Shown here one piece after another: positions 50,648 through 59,975 of a stretch of 64,000 nt of DNA. Every line of letters starts with the position of its first letter. Position 1 is the first letter of the stretch. Origin of the DNA: Bacteroides sp. 519 (GTDB lineage: Bacteria; Bacteroidota; Bacteroidia; Bacteroidales; Bacteroidaceae). The position numbers and the translations under genes are program-made. The DNA is taken from contig NZ_QVMJ01000009.1 of the NCBI RefSeq assembly GCF_010500955.1, positions 62,001-126,000 on the forward strand, in the 5' to 3' direction. Under the pieces are notes generated by a model. The model ran no database searches. It saw only the letters and a list, made by a program, of their open reading frames with translations, and was not told the DNA's origin.

Positions 50648-51108
50648 AAATTATTTCGGAAGAGTTATTAAATGAGGTTAGTAAACAGGCAAAAGAGAAC
50701 GAACGCCTGCGAATGAATTATAATTTTCATGAATCTTTGGATGAACCTATTCATAGATTATTAAATGCTCTTGAACCTGGTACTTATTTACCTCCGCATC
50801 GTCATAAGAATCCTGATAAAATAGAAACATATCTTATTCTGCGCGGAAGTTTAATCGGTGTATTATACAATGATGAAGGAGATATTATAAAGAAGCTCGA
50901 ACTTAATCCACAAAAAGGAATTTATGGTATGGAAATACCTGCCGGAATGTGGCATAGCATTGTTGTATTAGAACCAAATACTGTTATTTTTGAAATTAAA
51001 GATGGTCCTTATGCACCAATAAGTGCTGAAAACATTGCTCCATGGGCTCCTGATCCATCAGATGATTTGGCTGTGAAGTTGTTTATGGAGGATATTCTTA
51101 AAGATTAA
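50644..51108 (+). CDS. wbuC: WbuC family cupin protein
   Basis: The 154-residue protein has the cupin metal-site pattern TYLPPHRHKNPDKIETYLILRGSLIGVLYNDEG and a second motif GMWHSIVVLEPNTVIFEIKDGPY, typical of WbuC proteins found in O-antigen and capsule clusters. The reaction is not established; a metal-dependent sugar-modifying role is assumed. Its start overlaps the UpxY stop by four bases, so the two are translationally coupled. A strong terminator follows, closing the wzz-upxY-wbuC unit. Confidence 0.88.
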   Translation: MKIISEELLNEVSKQAKENERLRMNYNFHESLDEPIHRLLNALEPGTYLPPHRHKNPDKIETYLILRGSLIGVLYNDEGDIIKKLELNPQKGIYGMEIPAGMWHSIVVLEPNTVIFEIKDGPYAPISAENIAPWAPDPSDDLAVKLFMEDILKD

Positions 51109-51134
51109 TAGTAATAAAATAGCCTAATTAGTAC

Positions 51135-51172
51135 AAAAGAGACGTATATTTAAGAATATACGTCTCTTTTTT
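51135..51172 (+). terminator. Rho-independent terminator after wbuC
   Basis: AAAAGAGACGTATATT and AATATACGTCTCTTTT form a perfect 16-bp stem with loop TAAG and end in a T run; the A/T flanks make it bidirectional. Confidence 0.92.
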
Positions 51173-51208
51173 GTGTGAAAATGAAACGTAAGTATACAAT
51201 AATATATA

Positions 51209-51216
51209 TATCTTTG
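51209..51216 (+). promoter_or_regulatory. -7 promoter element of the TonB-dependent receptor gene
   Basis: TATCTTTG matches TAnnTTTG. The ATG is 50 bases downstream, after an AT-rich leader. Confidence 0.6.
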
Positions 51217-51265
51217 CATTGATTTAGATATTTCTATTTATATACTTAATTAATTAACTTACGTT

Positions 51266-54200
51266 ATGTCAAAAAGAATCCGTTCTTTTTTAATGATGGC
51301 ACTGCTAATGTTGGTGACTAACATTAGTGCTCAGGTGACCACAGCTAGCTTTAAAGGTAAAGTTACAGACACAATGAAGGAGCCTTTGATTGGAGCGACA
51401 ATTAAAGCAACTCATACTCCTACAGGAACTGCATACTTTACTATAACACAATCTAATGGTTCATATATATTGCAGAACGTTCGTATAGGGGGGCCATATA
51501 CAGTTGAGTTTTCTTATATTGGTTTTACGTCAGTAGTACGTACTGATTTGCATTTAGAGTTAGGAGAAGAATTGACTCTGGATACTGAGATGGTAGAAGA
51601 TTCACAAGTATTAGGTGATGTGATTGTTGTTGCTGATAGAAATCCTATAATATCTGGTAGCCGTACTGGCGCACAAGAAGTGATAACTAGAGAAAAAATG
51701 GATAAGTTGCCAACTTTGAATCGTTCTTTGAGTGATTTTACAAAGTTAACACCTATGAGTAGTGGAAATAACTTTGGAGGTACTTCGTATCGTTTTAATA
51801 ATGTCACTGTAGATGGTGCTTCATTTAATAATTCATTTGGCTTAAGTTCTTCTTTAGGAGCAGCAGGAACAGAACCGATTTCGTTGGAAGCTTTAGAACA
51901 AGTTCAAGTTATGATTGCACCATTTGATGTTCGTAATGGGGCATTTACAGGTGCTGGTGTAAATTCAGTAACTAAATCAGGTACAAATAATTGGCATGCA
52001 TCAGCATATATGTATACTAAAAGTCCATCAATGACTGGATGGAGGCAGAAAGATGAAATTAATGAAGTTACAGAGTTTTCTAATCATCAATATGGGGTGA
52101 GTTTATCTGGACCATTGCTTAAAAATAAATTATTCTTTTATATTAATGGAGAACTTGATCGCCAGGAAACACCTATAAATTATAAGGCTCGTGAAGATGA
52201 TAAAGCTCCGGTAACAGGACAATATTCTTTTGCTGATGCAAAAACTTTAACAGAATTGTCGCAGTTCTTACAAGATAATTTTGATTATAATCCAGGGACT
52301 TTTAATGTAACTAAGCGTCCAACAGAAGCAGACAGATTAACGGCTCGCTTGGACTGGAATATCAATTCAAAAAACACTTTAAGTCTGAAATATTTCTATT
52401 TGAAATCTTTTACTACTAATAGACCCAGTACATCTGGTGCACCCAAGAATGGACGTGGACCAAATGAATATGCCATTCCATTCTCTTCTTCATACTATCG
52501 TACTAATAGCAATTTTAATATTATAATGGCAGATTGGGTAACTACAATCAATGATCGTATGTCGAATACTTTGAAAGTAGGATATTCTGCTTTGAGAGAT
52601 TTTCGTGATATGGATGGTGGATTTTTCCCTCAGGTAGATATTTTAGATGGAAATGGAACAGCCTATACAACATTTGGTACAGAGGTTAATTCATATAATA
52701 ATATGTTGAATTCGGATATTTATCAAATTCAAGATAATCTAACATGGGCTATTGGTGATCATCAATTAACAATTGGAACACAAAGCGATTACCGGAAATT
52801 TAAGAATGGCTATGGTTATTCTTTTGCTGGTTCATGGCGGTATTCTAGTATAGAATCTTTCTATCAAGATGCAAATGCATATTTAGCTTGGAAAGAGGCT
52901 GGTTCAGATCCTGCAAGTAGACCGACCACTATTGCAACTTCTTTTAGTCAAAAGTATGCAATGCAAGGTAAAGGATTTCCATATGCTTATGTGGATGTAC
53001 TTTCTTTAGGGTTTTATGTGCAAGACAAATGGGCTGTGACACCAAATTTCAACTTAACTTTGGGATTGCGTGTAGATACTCCAATATTTTTAACTGATTT
53101 AGATAAAAACCCAGCTTTAGATGGTTTGACATTTCAAGATGGTATTAAAATAGATGTTTCTAAATATCCAAAAACGTCTCCTTTATTCTCTCCTCGCGTG
53201 GGCTTTAATTGGGATGTTTTTAGTGATAGAACTTTTCAAGTGCGTGGTGGAACAGGGATGTTCTCTGGAACACCTCCTTATGTGTGGTTAAGTAATCAGG
53301 CAGGAAACAATGGATTGTTATTTGGTGATTTGAATAAAGGTCGTCCTTTCGATGGAATAGCATTATATGAACCTACAGAAGCTGATGTCAAAGCCTCAAA
53401 AATGGATTTAGCAGTAACAGAACGTGGTTTTAAATATCCACAATTATGGAAAACCAATTTAGCTCTTGATTATAAGTTTGGAGATGGTTGGATTGCTACT
53501 GTTGAAATGTTATATAATAAAGATGTCAATGCTATATATCATGCAAATATTGGTTTAAATGAACCAACTGGGTATGTGAAAGAAGGTGATGGAAAAGAAC
53601 GACCATTCTTTTCTACAGAAAAAGGTTATTATATAACAGATAAAACCACAAATGTAATTCAGATGAGAAATACCAGTAAGGGTTATTCTTTTTATACAAC
53701 GTTACAATTACAGAAGAATTTTAATGCTGGTATTTTAAGAGGATTATACTTAAATGGTTCTTATTCATTTGGTCGTGCTAAAAGTGTAACAGATGGTTCT
53801 TCTTCAGTGGCTTCTTCTGCATGGAAATACCGTCCTGCTGTAAATCCAAATTCTCAGGAAACAGGATATTCTTCAGGATCGTTTAATGGAAGATTCTTGA
53901 TGCAGGCTGCATATACTGCTGAGTGGGGGAAAAATGCTTCAACTTCATTTGGTGCAATATATCAGATTTACCAACCATTTCGTTATTCCTACACTTATAA
54001 TGGTGATGTAAATGGTGATGGACAGAATATGAATGACCTTATTTATATTCCTAAAAATAAAAATGATATTAATATTGTTCCAGCAGCAGGAGATAATAGA
54101 ACTGTAGACGAAATTTGGAGCCAAATAGATGCATTTATTAAACAAGATGATTATTTAAAGAATAATAGAGGTAAATATGCAGAACGTAATGGTGCAGTTA

Positions 54201-54541
54201 CTCCTTATGCTCATCAATTAGATGTTAATATATCTCATGATATAAAAATGCATTTCAAAAATGGACAAACTCATACCCTAAGATTCAGTTTTGATATTGC
54301 AAATTTCCTAAACTTGCTTAACAAAGATTGGGGAGTACAAAAAACGACTTTCTTTGGTAGCAGTAGCTCGCCTCAGTATCAGTTCTTAACAATGACACAG
54401 GCACCAAATAAAGAAAATAATTATACTCCTGGGTTTACAATGCCTTTGAGTAACAAGAATGTAGTAACTGATACATTTAAGGATTTAAATGGTTCAGCAT
54501 CTCGTTGGCAAATGCAGTTTGGTATTAAGTATATATTTTAA
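51266..54541 (+). CDS. Oar-like TonB-dependent outer-membrane receptor
   Basis: The 1091-residue protein has a signal peptide ending NISAQ and an N-terminal carboxypeptidase-regulatory-like domain (about 25-110, FKGKVTDTMKEPLIGATIKATHTPTG). A plug domain follows with ISLEALEQVQVMIAPFDVRNGAFTGAGVNSVTKSGTN, then a beta-barrel ending in MQFGIKYIF with a terminal aromatic residue. No susD partner follows, so it is of the Oar type and not a SusC. In Myxococcus and Bacteroidota, Oar-like proteins handle peptides or small proteins; the substrate here is unknown. It is flanked by terminators on both sides and is monocistronic. Confidence 0.9.
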   Translation: MSKRIRSFLMMALLMLVTNISAQVTTASFKGKVTDTMKEPLIGATIKATHTPTGTAYFTITQSNGSYILQNVRIGGPYTVEFSYIGFTSVVRTDLHLELGEELTLDTEMVEDSQVLGDVIVVADRNPIISGSRTGAQEVITREKMDKLPTLNRSLSDFTKLTPMSSGNNFGGTSYRFNNVTVDGASFNNSFGLSSSLGAAGTEPISLEALEQVQVMIAPFDVRNGAFTGAGVNSVTKSGTNNWHASAYMYTKSPSMTGWRQKDEINEVTEFSNHQYGVSLSGPLLKNKLFFYINGELDRQETPINYKAREDDKAPVTGQYSFADAKTLTELSQFLQDNFDYNPGTFNVTKRPTEADRLTARLDWNINSKNTLSLKYFYLKSFTTNRPSTSGAPKNGRGPNEYAIPFSSSYYRTNSNFNIIMADWVTTINDRMSNTLKVGYSALRDFRDMDGGFFPQVDILDGNGTAYTTFGTEVNSYNNMLNSDIYQIQDNLTWAIGDHQLTIGTQSDYRKFKNGYGYSFAGSWRYSSIESFYQDANAYLAWKEAGSDPASRPTTIATSFSQKYAMQGKGFPYAYVDVLSLGFYVQDKWAVTPNFNLTLGLRVDTPIFLTDLDKNPALDGLTFQDGIKIDVSKYPKTSPLFSPRVGFNWDVFSDRTFQVRGGTGMFSGTPPYVWLSNQAGNNGLLFGDLNKGRPFDGIALYEPTEADVKASKMDLAVTERGFKYPQLWKTNLALDYKFGDGWIATVEMLYNKDVNAIYHANIGLNEPTGYVKEGDGKERPFFSTEKGYYITDKTTNVIQMRNTSKGYSFYTTLQLQKNFNAGILRGLYLNGSYSFGRAKSVTDGSSSVASSAWKYRPAVNPNSQETGYSSGSFNGRFLMQAAYTAEWGKNASTSFGAIYQIYQPFRYSYTYNGDVNGDGQNMNDLIYIPKNKNDINIVPAAGDNRTVDEIWSQIDAFIKQDDYLKNNRGKYAERNGAVTPYAHQLDVNISHDIKMHFKNGQTHTLRFSFDIANFLNLLNKDWGVQKTTFFGSSSSPQYQFLTMTQAPNKENNYTPGFTMPLSNKNVVTDTFKDLNGSASRWQMQFGIKYIF

Positions 54542-54563
54542 TAGTATATAAAGCCATTATATA

Positions 54564-54605
54564 GAAAAGAGGCCAATCTCATTTGAGGCGGCCTCTTTTC
54601 CTTTT
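54564..54605. terminator. Bidirectional terminator between the TonB receptor and GH95 genes
   Basis: GAAAAGAGGCC (54564-54574) and GGCCTCTTTTC (54590-54600) form an 11-bp stem with a 15-base loop, then CTTTTCC. It lies between convergent genes. Confidence 0.88.
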
Positions 54606-54628
54606 CCTTTTAATACAGAATACTCTTT

Positions 54629-57070
54629 CTATTCAAACCCAACCATCACCTCTTCTCCTTCTTTCAACTCAATCTCCACATACTCCCCATCATACATTTC
54701 TATCTTCTTTCCGACCTTTACTTTCGCCTTTGCAACCCCCTTAGGCATTTTAATCTTCACCTCCGGTTCATATCCCCCAACAATTACTGCTTTAGTCGCC
54801 TTTCCATTTCTCCACCACAAACTAACTGTAGCACCGCCTCTTGCTTTAAATCCTTCAAAGTAACCAACCTCCCACGAATCTGGTAAAGCCGGTAGAAAAT
54901 CAATAAACCCGTCATGACTTTGCAAAAGCATTTCGCTTATACCCGAAGTGCCACCCCAGTTACCATCTATTTGAAAAGGAGGGTGTGAGCAGAATAAATT
55001 AGGAAACGTACCACCCCGGCGTTTATCAGGCGTTTCAAGATCGTAAGCCGGAACCAGAAGACTCTTGAATAGTTTATGAGCCCTGTTGCCATCACCCAAA
55101 CGAGCCCAGAAGTTAATTTTCCATGCACGGCTCCAACCAGTGCCGCCATCGCCACGGCGGTTGAGAGTTGCTTTGCAAGCTTCGGCCAGATCAGGAGTTT
55201 TGGTTAGCGAGATTTGATTACCCGGATGCAACCCATATAAATGAGATACATGACGGTGATGAGGTTCGGCCTCTTTGTAGTCCTCTAACCACTCCATTAA
55301 ATAACCTTCTTTACTTATTTGGTGAGGAGGAAGTTTTTTAATGGCATCACTAAGTTGCTTGCTGTATACATTATCTATATTTAATATGCTTGCTGCTTCA
55401 ATAACGTTACTATATAATTCGCGCACTAACTGATTGTCCATTGTAGGCCCCATACAAATGCTTACCGGAGTTTTATCATCACCTACAAAGAAAGCATTCT
55501 CGGGCGAAGAAGTTGGAGCAGTAACCAGCCAGCCATGTGTTGGCTCTTCGATCATTGTTGATAAGAAGAATTCCGAGGCACCTTTCAATACAGGGTAGAT
55601 TTCCTGCAAATACTCCTTGTTGCCAGTAAATAAGTAATGTTCCCAAAGGTGGGCACATAACCATGCACCTCCGGTATTGGTTGCTCCCCATGATGGATGC
55701 TCGCCAGGGGCAGTAAAGTTCCATACATTGGTCATCATGTGAGCTACCCAGCCTTTGGCATTCGGACCATAAAATGCTTTGGCCGTTTTTTCTCCGTTGC
55801 TAACCAAACCTTTGGTAAGTTCAACTAGTGGTACATGCAGTTCGGAAAGGTTGCCTTGCTCAACAGGCCAGTGATTCATCTGCACATTGATGTTGAGATG
55901 GTAATCGCCATTCCAAGGTGTTTGATAAGTGTTTGCCCAAAGACCTTGCAGATTGGGTGGGAGAGTCCCCAACCGTGTACTGCTTATCAAAAGATATCTT
56001 CCATAATTGTAGTACAAGGCTGCAAGTTCAGGATCGTCTTCGGTTTGAAAACTGCGGATCCGATCATCCGTAAGACGCCTGATGCGGATTGGAATATATT
56101 GACCGTATTTTTCGCCAATATGTAGTTTTGCCCGCGAAAACTGTTCTGCATAGTCTTGAACATGTTTTTGATGAAGCTTATTGTATTTAATCGTCATAGC
56201 ATCCGCCAACAGACTGTTAACCTGCGATTTATAATCGGGATTCTTATAATCGGTAGCTGCCGATATGTAAATGATAGCCTCGTTGGCTCCTTCAACTTCA
56301 ATGCCTTCACTGGTAACGTTTACTGTTCCTTTTTTAGTTTTAACGCTCATCTCGGCCATATAAGATACTCCCGGTTTATCTTTAACCCCGCTATCAAGTG
56401 TTCCTTCCAGAATAAAAGAATTGTCGGTATGGCGGGTAGCCGCAGCTTCGTTACGATTTAACTTTGCTTTAAAAGAAATAGCTTTTTGATTGCGACTTCC
56501 TATTTTAATAACAATAACATCGTTTGTGTGGGATACAAAGTATTCTCTGAAATAATTGCTTTCTTTTCCACCGCGCGAAAAACTTACATTTGCGGTTGCA
56601 TCATTTAGGTTCAGATCTCTGTAGTAAGCAGATACTTTTTGGTTGTCATTGTATTTGTACTCTATATCCAGGTTACCCAGAATTTGGTACGTGCCATAAG
56701 TACCTCCAAATTCGGGCTTTACCGGTACAAAGTGTTTATACATAAGGTTTTGCGCCTCTTTGTTTTTGCCTTCTAATAGCAGTTGCTGGATTTGAGGCAG
56801 GTAGTTTGCAGCTTCCGGATTATCGTAATTAGCTTCCGAGCCGCTCCACATAGTAATGTCGTTCAAAACAATACGTTCCTTGTCAATGCCTCCATCGGGC
56901 ATAATACCTAATCGTCCGTTTCCTAACGGATAAGATTCTTCCCATTGTGAAGCTGGTTTATCACTGCGCAAGAAATTGTTTAAATATCCTACAAAATGAA
57001 TGGACTGAAACGAACAGAACAGAAATGTGCTTGCAAATAGAGCAAGCATAATTGATTTTTTTGATTTCAT
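54629..57070 (-). CDS. GH95 alpha-L-fucosidase-type enzyme
   Basis: The start at 57070 ([19 protein letters not shown]) gives 813 residues; the longer frame would enter dgkA. The signal peptide is followed by [38 protein letters not shown], the GH95 opening. The (alpha/alpha)6 barrel contains [36 protein letters not shown] and [16 protein letters not shown], which carry catalytic residues in this family. GH95 enzymes remove alpha-1,2-fucose or alpha-L-galactose from host or plant glycans. No susC/D pair is nearby, so it is an isolated glycosidase. It begins five bases after dgkA ends, on the same strand. Confidence 0.93.
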   Translation of the reverse strand: MKSKKSIMLALFASTFLFCSFQSIHFVGYLNNFLRSDKPASQWEESYPLGNGRLGIMPDGGIDKERIVLNDITMWSGSEANYDNPEAANYLPQIQQLLLEGKNKEAQNLMYKHFVPVKPEFGGTYGTYQILGNLDIEYKYNDNQKVSAYYRDLNLNDATANVSFSRGGKESNYFREYFVSHTNDVIVIKIGSRNQKAISFKAKLNRNEAAATRHTDNSFILEGTLDSGVKDKPGVSYMAEMSVKTKKGTVNVTSEGIEVEGANEAIIYISAATDYKNPDYKSQVNSLLADAMTIKYNKLHQKHVQDYAEQFSRAKLHIGEKYGQYIPIRIRRLTDDRIRSFQTEDDPELAALYYNYGRYLLISSTRLGTLPPNLQGLWANTYQTPWNGDYHLNINVQMNHWPVEQGNLSELHVPLVELTKGLVSNGEKTAKAFYGPNAKGWVAHMMTNVWNFTAPGEHPSWGATNTGGAWLCAHLWEHYLFTGNKEYLQEIYPVLKGASEFFLSTMIEEPTHGWLVTAPTSSPENAFFVGDDKTPVSICMGPTMDNQLVRELYSNVIEAASILNIDNVYSKQLSDAIKKLPPHQISKEGYLMEWLEDYKEAEPHHRHVSHLYGLHPGNQISLTKTPDLAEACKATLNRRGDGGTGWSRAWKINFWARLGDGNRAHKLFKSLLVPAYDLETPDKRRGGTFPNLFCSHPPFQIDGNWGGTSGISEMLLQSHDGFIDFLPALPDSWEVGYFEGFKARGGATVSLWWRNGKATKAVIVGGYEPEVKIKMPKGVAKAKVKVGKKIEMYDGEYVEIELKEGEEVMVGFE

Positions 57071-57075
57071 GCCGT

Positions 57076-57441
57076 TTAGAATATATAAGGTATAAAAATA
57101 ATAAGTCCAACAATAGCTGCTGCGATAGCGCATATCAAAACAGCTCCGGCTGCAAGGTCTTTAACATCTCCGGCAAGCGGATGCTTTTGAGGCGAAACCA
57201 GATCAACCAGTCTTTCAATTGCCGTATTAACTGCTTCGGCCGCCAATACCAAGCCAAAACAACATACTACAGCAATCCACTCATATTTGGTAATGTTAAA
57301 ATAGAATCCGGCAGTGGTAACAAGTGCTATTGCAGCACAGTGTATCCAAGCGTTATGCTCAAAAGAAATCAGTTTATAAATTCCTATACCGGCATATTTA
57401 AAACTCTTAATCCTGGCTTTGATACTGAAATGCTTTTTCAT
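57076..57441 (-). CDS. dgkA: Diacylglycerol/undecaprenol kinase family protein
   Basis: The 121-residue integral membrane protein has three helices and the DgkA signature [34 protein letters not shown], which includes the catalytic Glu and metal-binding residues. Members phosphorylate diacylglycerol or, in many bacteria, undecaprenol for cell-wall lipid recycling. The gene is upstream of GH95 and downstream of the relA-type gene on the same strand. Confidence 0.93.
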   Translation of the reverse strand: MKKHFSIKARIKSFKYAGIGIYKLISFEHNAWIHCAAIALVTTAGFYFNITKYEWIAVVCCFGLVLAAEAVNTAIERLVDLVSPQKHPLAGDVKDLAAGAVLICAIAAAIVGLIIFIPYIF

Positions 57442-57452
57442 AGTTTGAGATT

Positions 57453-57547
57453 TTCACCACAGAGTTCACAGAGTTACACAGAGTCTTTTATTACAATGCT
57501 GCAAAGAAACAAAAAACTCCGTGTAACTCTGTGAACTCTGTGGTGAA
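57453..57547. repeat. Word-mirror repeat (CACAGAGTT word), near-perfect 32-bp arms
   Basis: TTCACCACAGAGTTCACAGA... (57453-57484) and ...TCTGTGAACTCTGTGGTGAA (57516-57547) are complementary over 32 bp with very few mismatches, around a 31-base loop. It lies between the relA-type gene and dgkA. Confidence 0.88.
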
Positions 57548-57559
57548 TTATAAATCATA

Positions 57560-59773
57560 TTAGTTTCTATTTACTTGTTTAACTCCTTTTATAGTTCTCA
57601 GCTTTTTAATGAGGGTTTCCAGTTTACCGGTATCACCAACCATTACAGTGAGCATACCCGAGAACAGACCATCGTTAGAATCAATACTGATGGATCGCAG
57701 GCTGATATCGCTCTCTTTCGAAATAATAGAAGTAATATTGGTTACGATACCGATATCATCGTGTCCTACTACCCGAAGGCTGATAGGATATTTGGTACCT
57801 TCGGATTTTCCTGCCCAGCGTGCTTTAACAATCCGGTAGCCAAAACGTTCCTTCATTTGTGGAGCGTTGGGGCAATCCATCCGGTGAATCTTTATTCCAC
57901 CCATTACAGTGGTAAATCCAAACACTTCATCTCCATAAATAGGGTTGCAACACTTGGCCAGTTTAAACTCAACCCCTTTCAGGTTTTGGTCTATAATCAA
58001 TACATCCTCCTTTTGCGATTCTTCTTCAACAAAACTCATGTTGTAGTTTTCCGCACTACGGTAAAGAATGTCTTCGTGCGAATCGGTTTCGCGTTTTTGT
58101 AGTTCAATGTATTTATCAATAACTTCGTTGGTGTCTAAAATACCATCGGCTATTGCCTGATAAAACTCTGTAACAGTTTTGTAGCCCATTCTTTTAATAA
58201 GATGCATCATTATAGACTCATCGAAATCAATTTTCCTGTTCTTAAACTTTCTGTCGAGGGTTTCTTTAGCAATAGTGTTCTGTTTGGCAGCAAGCTCTTT
58301 TAACGATTGGCGTATTTTAGTACGCGCTTTCGAGGTAGTTACTATTTTCAGCCAGTCTTGCTTGGGCGATTGGGTACTCGATTTCAGAATCTCTACCTGA
58401 TCACCACTTTGAAGCTTATGTTTTATCGGAACGATCTTTCCATTCACTTTGGCCCCAATACATTGAGAACCCAGTTTGGTATGTATATGGAATGCAAAGT
58501 CTAACACAGTAGATCCCTTTGCCAGCTTAAACAGTTCTCCTTTAGGGGTGAACACAAATACTTCATCCTCATAAAGATCCATTTTAAACTGGTCCATAAC
58601 TTTCATTGAGTCACTATCCGGATTCTCTAATGCCTCACGTACCGAAGTCAACCATTCGTCTAAACCGCTTTCTCCTTTTACTCCTTTGTACCTCCAGTGG
58701 GCTGCAAGACCACGCTCGGCAATATCATCCATACGTTGAGTACGTATTTGTACCTCTACCCACTTCCCTTCCGGACCCATTACAGTGATGTGTAGCGATT
58801 CGTAACCATTGCTTTTAGGAATAGAAAGCCAATCGCGCAACCGTTTAGGATTTGGTTGATACATATCGGTAACAACAGAGTACGCCTGCCAGCACTCTTG
58901 TTTCTCCTTTTCGTAATCAGAGTTAAGAATGATGCGAATGGCAAACAGGTCATAGATACCCTCGAACTCGGTATGCTGTTTTTCCATCTTGTTATGAATG
59001 GAATGTATGGATTTGGTTCGTCCTTTAATATCGAATTTCAGGCCCGATTGTTCCAGTTTCTTTTTTATCGGCTCAATAAAAGCTGCAATATACTTATCGC
59101 GCGATGCCTTTGTGGCACTCAGCTTATCTTTAATGAAATAGTACTTTTCTGTTTTAGTATATTTCAAAGATAAATCTTCCAGTTCCGATTTTATTTTATA
59201 AAGTCCCAGTTTGTGTGCTAAAGGGGCATACAGATAGGCTGCCTCGTTGGCCACTTTTTCGCGGTCGGCTTTATGCTCTGTATCCTTAATTTGTCGCATT
59301 ACATTTACCCTGTCGGCAATCATAATGAGGATAACACGCATGTCTTCGGCAAATGAGAGCAGCAGGTTCCGAAAGTTTTCGGATGCTATGGTCGGGCTTT
59401 TTTCATAAAGCTCGTTGGTTTTAACCAGTCCACGGATAATGCCGGTAACATCTTCACCGAATTCTTTTTTTACAGTATCAACATTAAGAATACCAGCTTT
59501 TACAATTTCGTGTAGCATCACGCCTGTGAGGCAAGCCCCTTTGATCCCCATTTCTTCGCAAACAATAAATGCTGTTTGCATGTTTCGTATCACAGGGTTC
59601 ATGCCAAATGTATTCCGTTTCAGGTGATTGGTTTCAATGGCTTGTATAAGATACTTCTTTAATCTTTTAATCTCTTTAGTAGAGATGCTATCTCTTGCCG
59701 ATTTAATCAACAGTTTATATAATCTGAATAATTCGTATTTCTCGTTTTCTGTAAAAAAAGAATTTGATTCCAT
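57560..59773 (-). CDS. relA: RelA/SpoT-family (p)ppGpp synthetase with degenerate hydrolase domain
   Basis: The start at 59773 (MESNSFFTENEKYELF) gives 737 residues; the upstream frame would translate the word repeat. Order: HD-like domain (about 25-190), synthetase (about 230-370), TGS (about 395-460), zinc-finger/helical region, ACT (about 660-735). The hydrolase site is lost: the HD box reads LHEIVKAG instead of HDVVEDT, and ADRVNVMR lacks the Asn of ADRLHNMR. The synthetase is intact, with YDLFAIRIIL, RLRDWLSIPKSNGYESLHITV and EVQIRTQRMDDIAERGLAAHW. It should make (p)ppGpp during starvation but not degrade it, so another hydrolase must exist. Confidence 0.93.
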   Translation of the reverse strand: MESNSFFTENEKYELFRLYKLLIKSARDSISTKEIKRLKKYLIQAIETNHLKRNTFGMNPVIRNMQTAFIVCEEMGIKGACLTGVMLHEIVKAGILNVDTVKKEFGEDVTGIIRGLVKTNELYEKSPTIASENFRNLLLSFAEDMRVILIMIADRVNVMRQIKDTEHKADREKVANEAAYLYAPLAHKLGLYKIKSELEDLSLKYTKTEKYYFIKDKLSATKASRDKYIAAFIEPIKKKLEQSGLKFDIKGRTKSIHSIHNKMEKQHTEFEGIYDLFAIRIILNSDYEKEKQECWQAYSVVTDMYQPNPKRLRDWLSIPKSNGYESLHITVMGPEGKWVEVQIRTQRMDDIAERGLAAHWRYKGVKGESGLDEWLTSVREALENPDSDSMKVMDQFKMDLYEDEVFVFTPKGELFKLAKGSTVLDFAFHIHTKLGSQCIGAKVNGKIVPIKHKLQSGDQVEILKSSTQSPKQDWLKIVTTSKARTKIRQSLKELAAKQNTIAKETLDRKFKNRKIDFDESIMMHLIKRMGYKTVTEFYQAIADGILDTNEVIDKYIELQKRETDSHEDILYRSAENYNMSFVEEESQKEDVLIIDQNLKGVEFKLAKCCNPIYGDEVFGFTTVMGGIKIHRMDCPNAPQMKERFGYRIVKARWAGKSEGTKYPISLRVVGHDDIGIVTNITSIISKESDISLRSISIDSNDGLFSGMLTVMVGDTGKLETLIKKLRTIKGVKQVNRN

Positions 59774-59789
59774 TTGCGTATTATTTATT

Positions 59790-59863
59790 GAACACAGAGA
59801 CACAGAGATACAGAGATTAAGAATTTAATTAAAAACTCTGTGTCTCTGTGTCTCTGTGTTCTC
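59790..59863. repeat. Word-mirror repeat (ACACAGAG word)
   Basis: GAACACAGAGACACAGAGAT plus ACAGAG (59790-59816) face CTCTGTGTCTCTGTGTCTCT plus GTGTTC (59837-59862). It occupies the leader between the relA-type start and its presumed promoter, so it would be transcribed as a hairpin in that mRNA. Confidence 0.85.
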
Positions 59864-59941
59864 AATTCTTTTATTAGATATTTTCGAATGTAAAAGTAGC
59901 TTTTTTTGTTTACTCTATGATAAGAACTAATTAGGATTTTG

Positions 59942-59949
59942 TATTTTTG
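59942..59949 (+). promoter_or_regulatory. -7 promoter element of the DUF4301 gene
   Basis: TATTTTTG matches TAnnTTTG, 27 bases before the ATG at 59976. Confidence 0.6.
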
Positions 59950-59975
59950 AGCATCAATTATTAAAATCAAAGATT

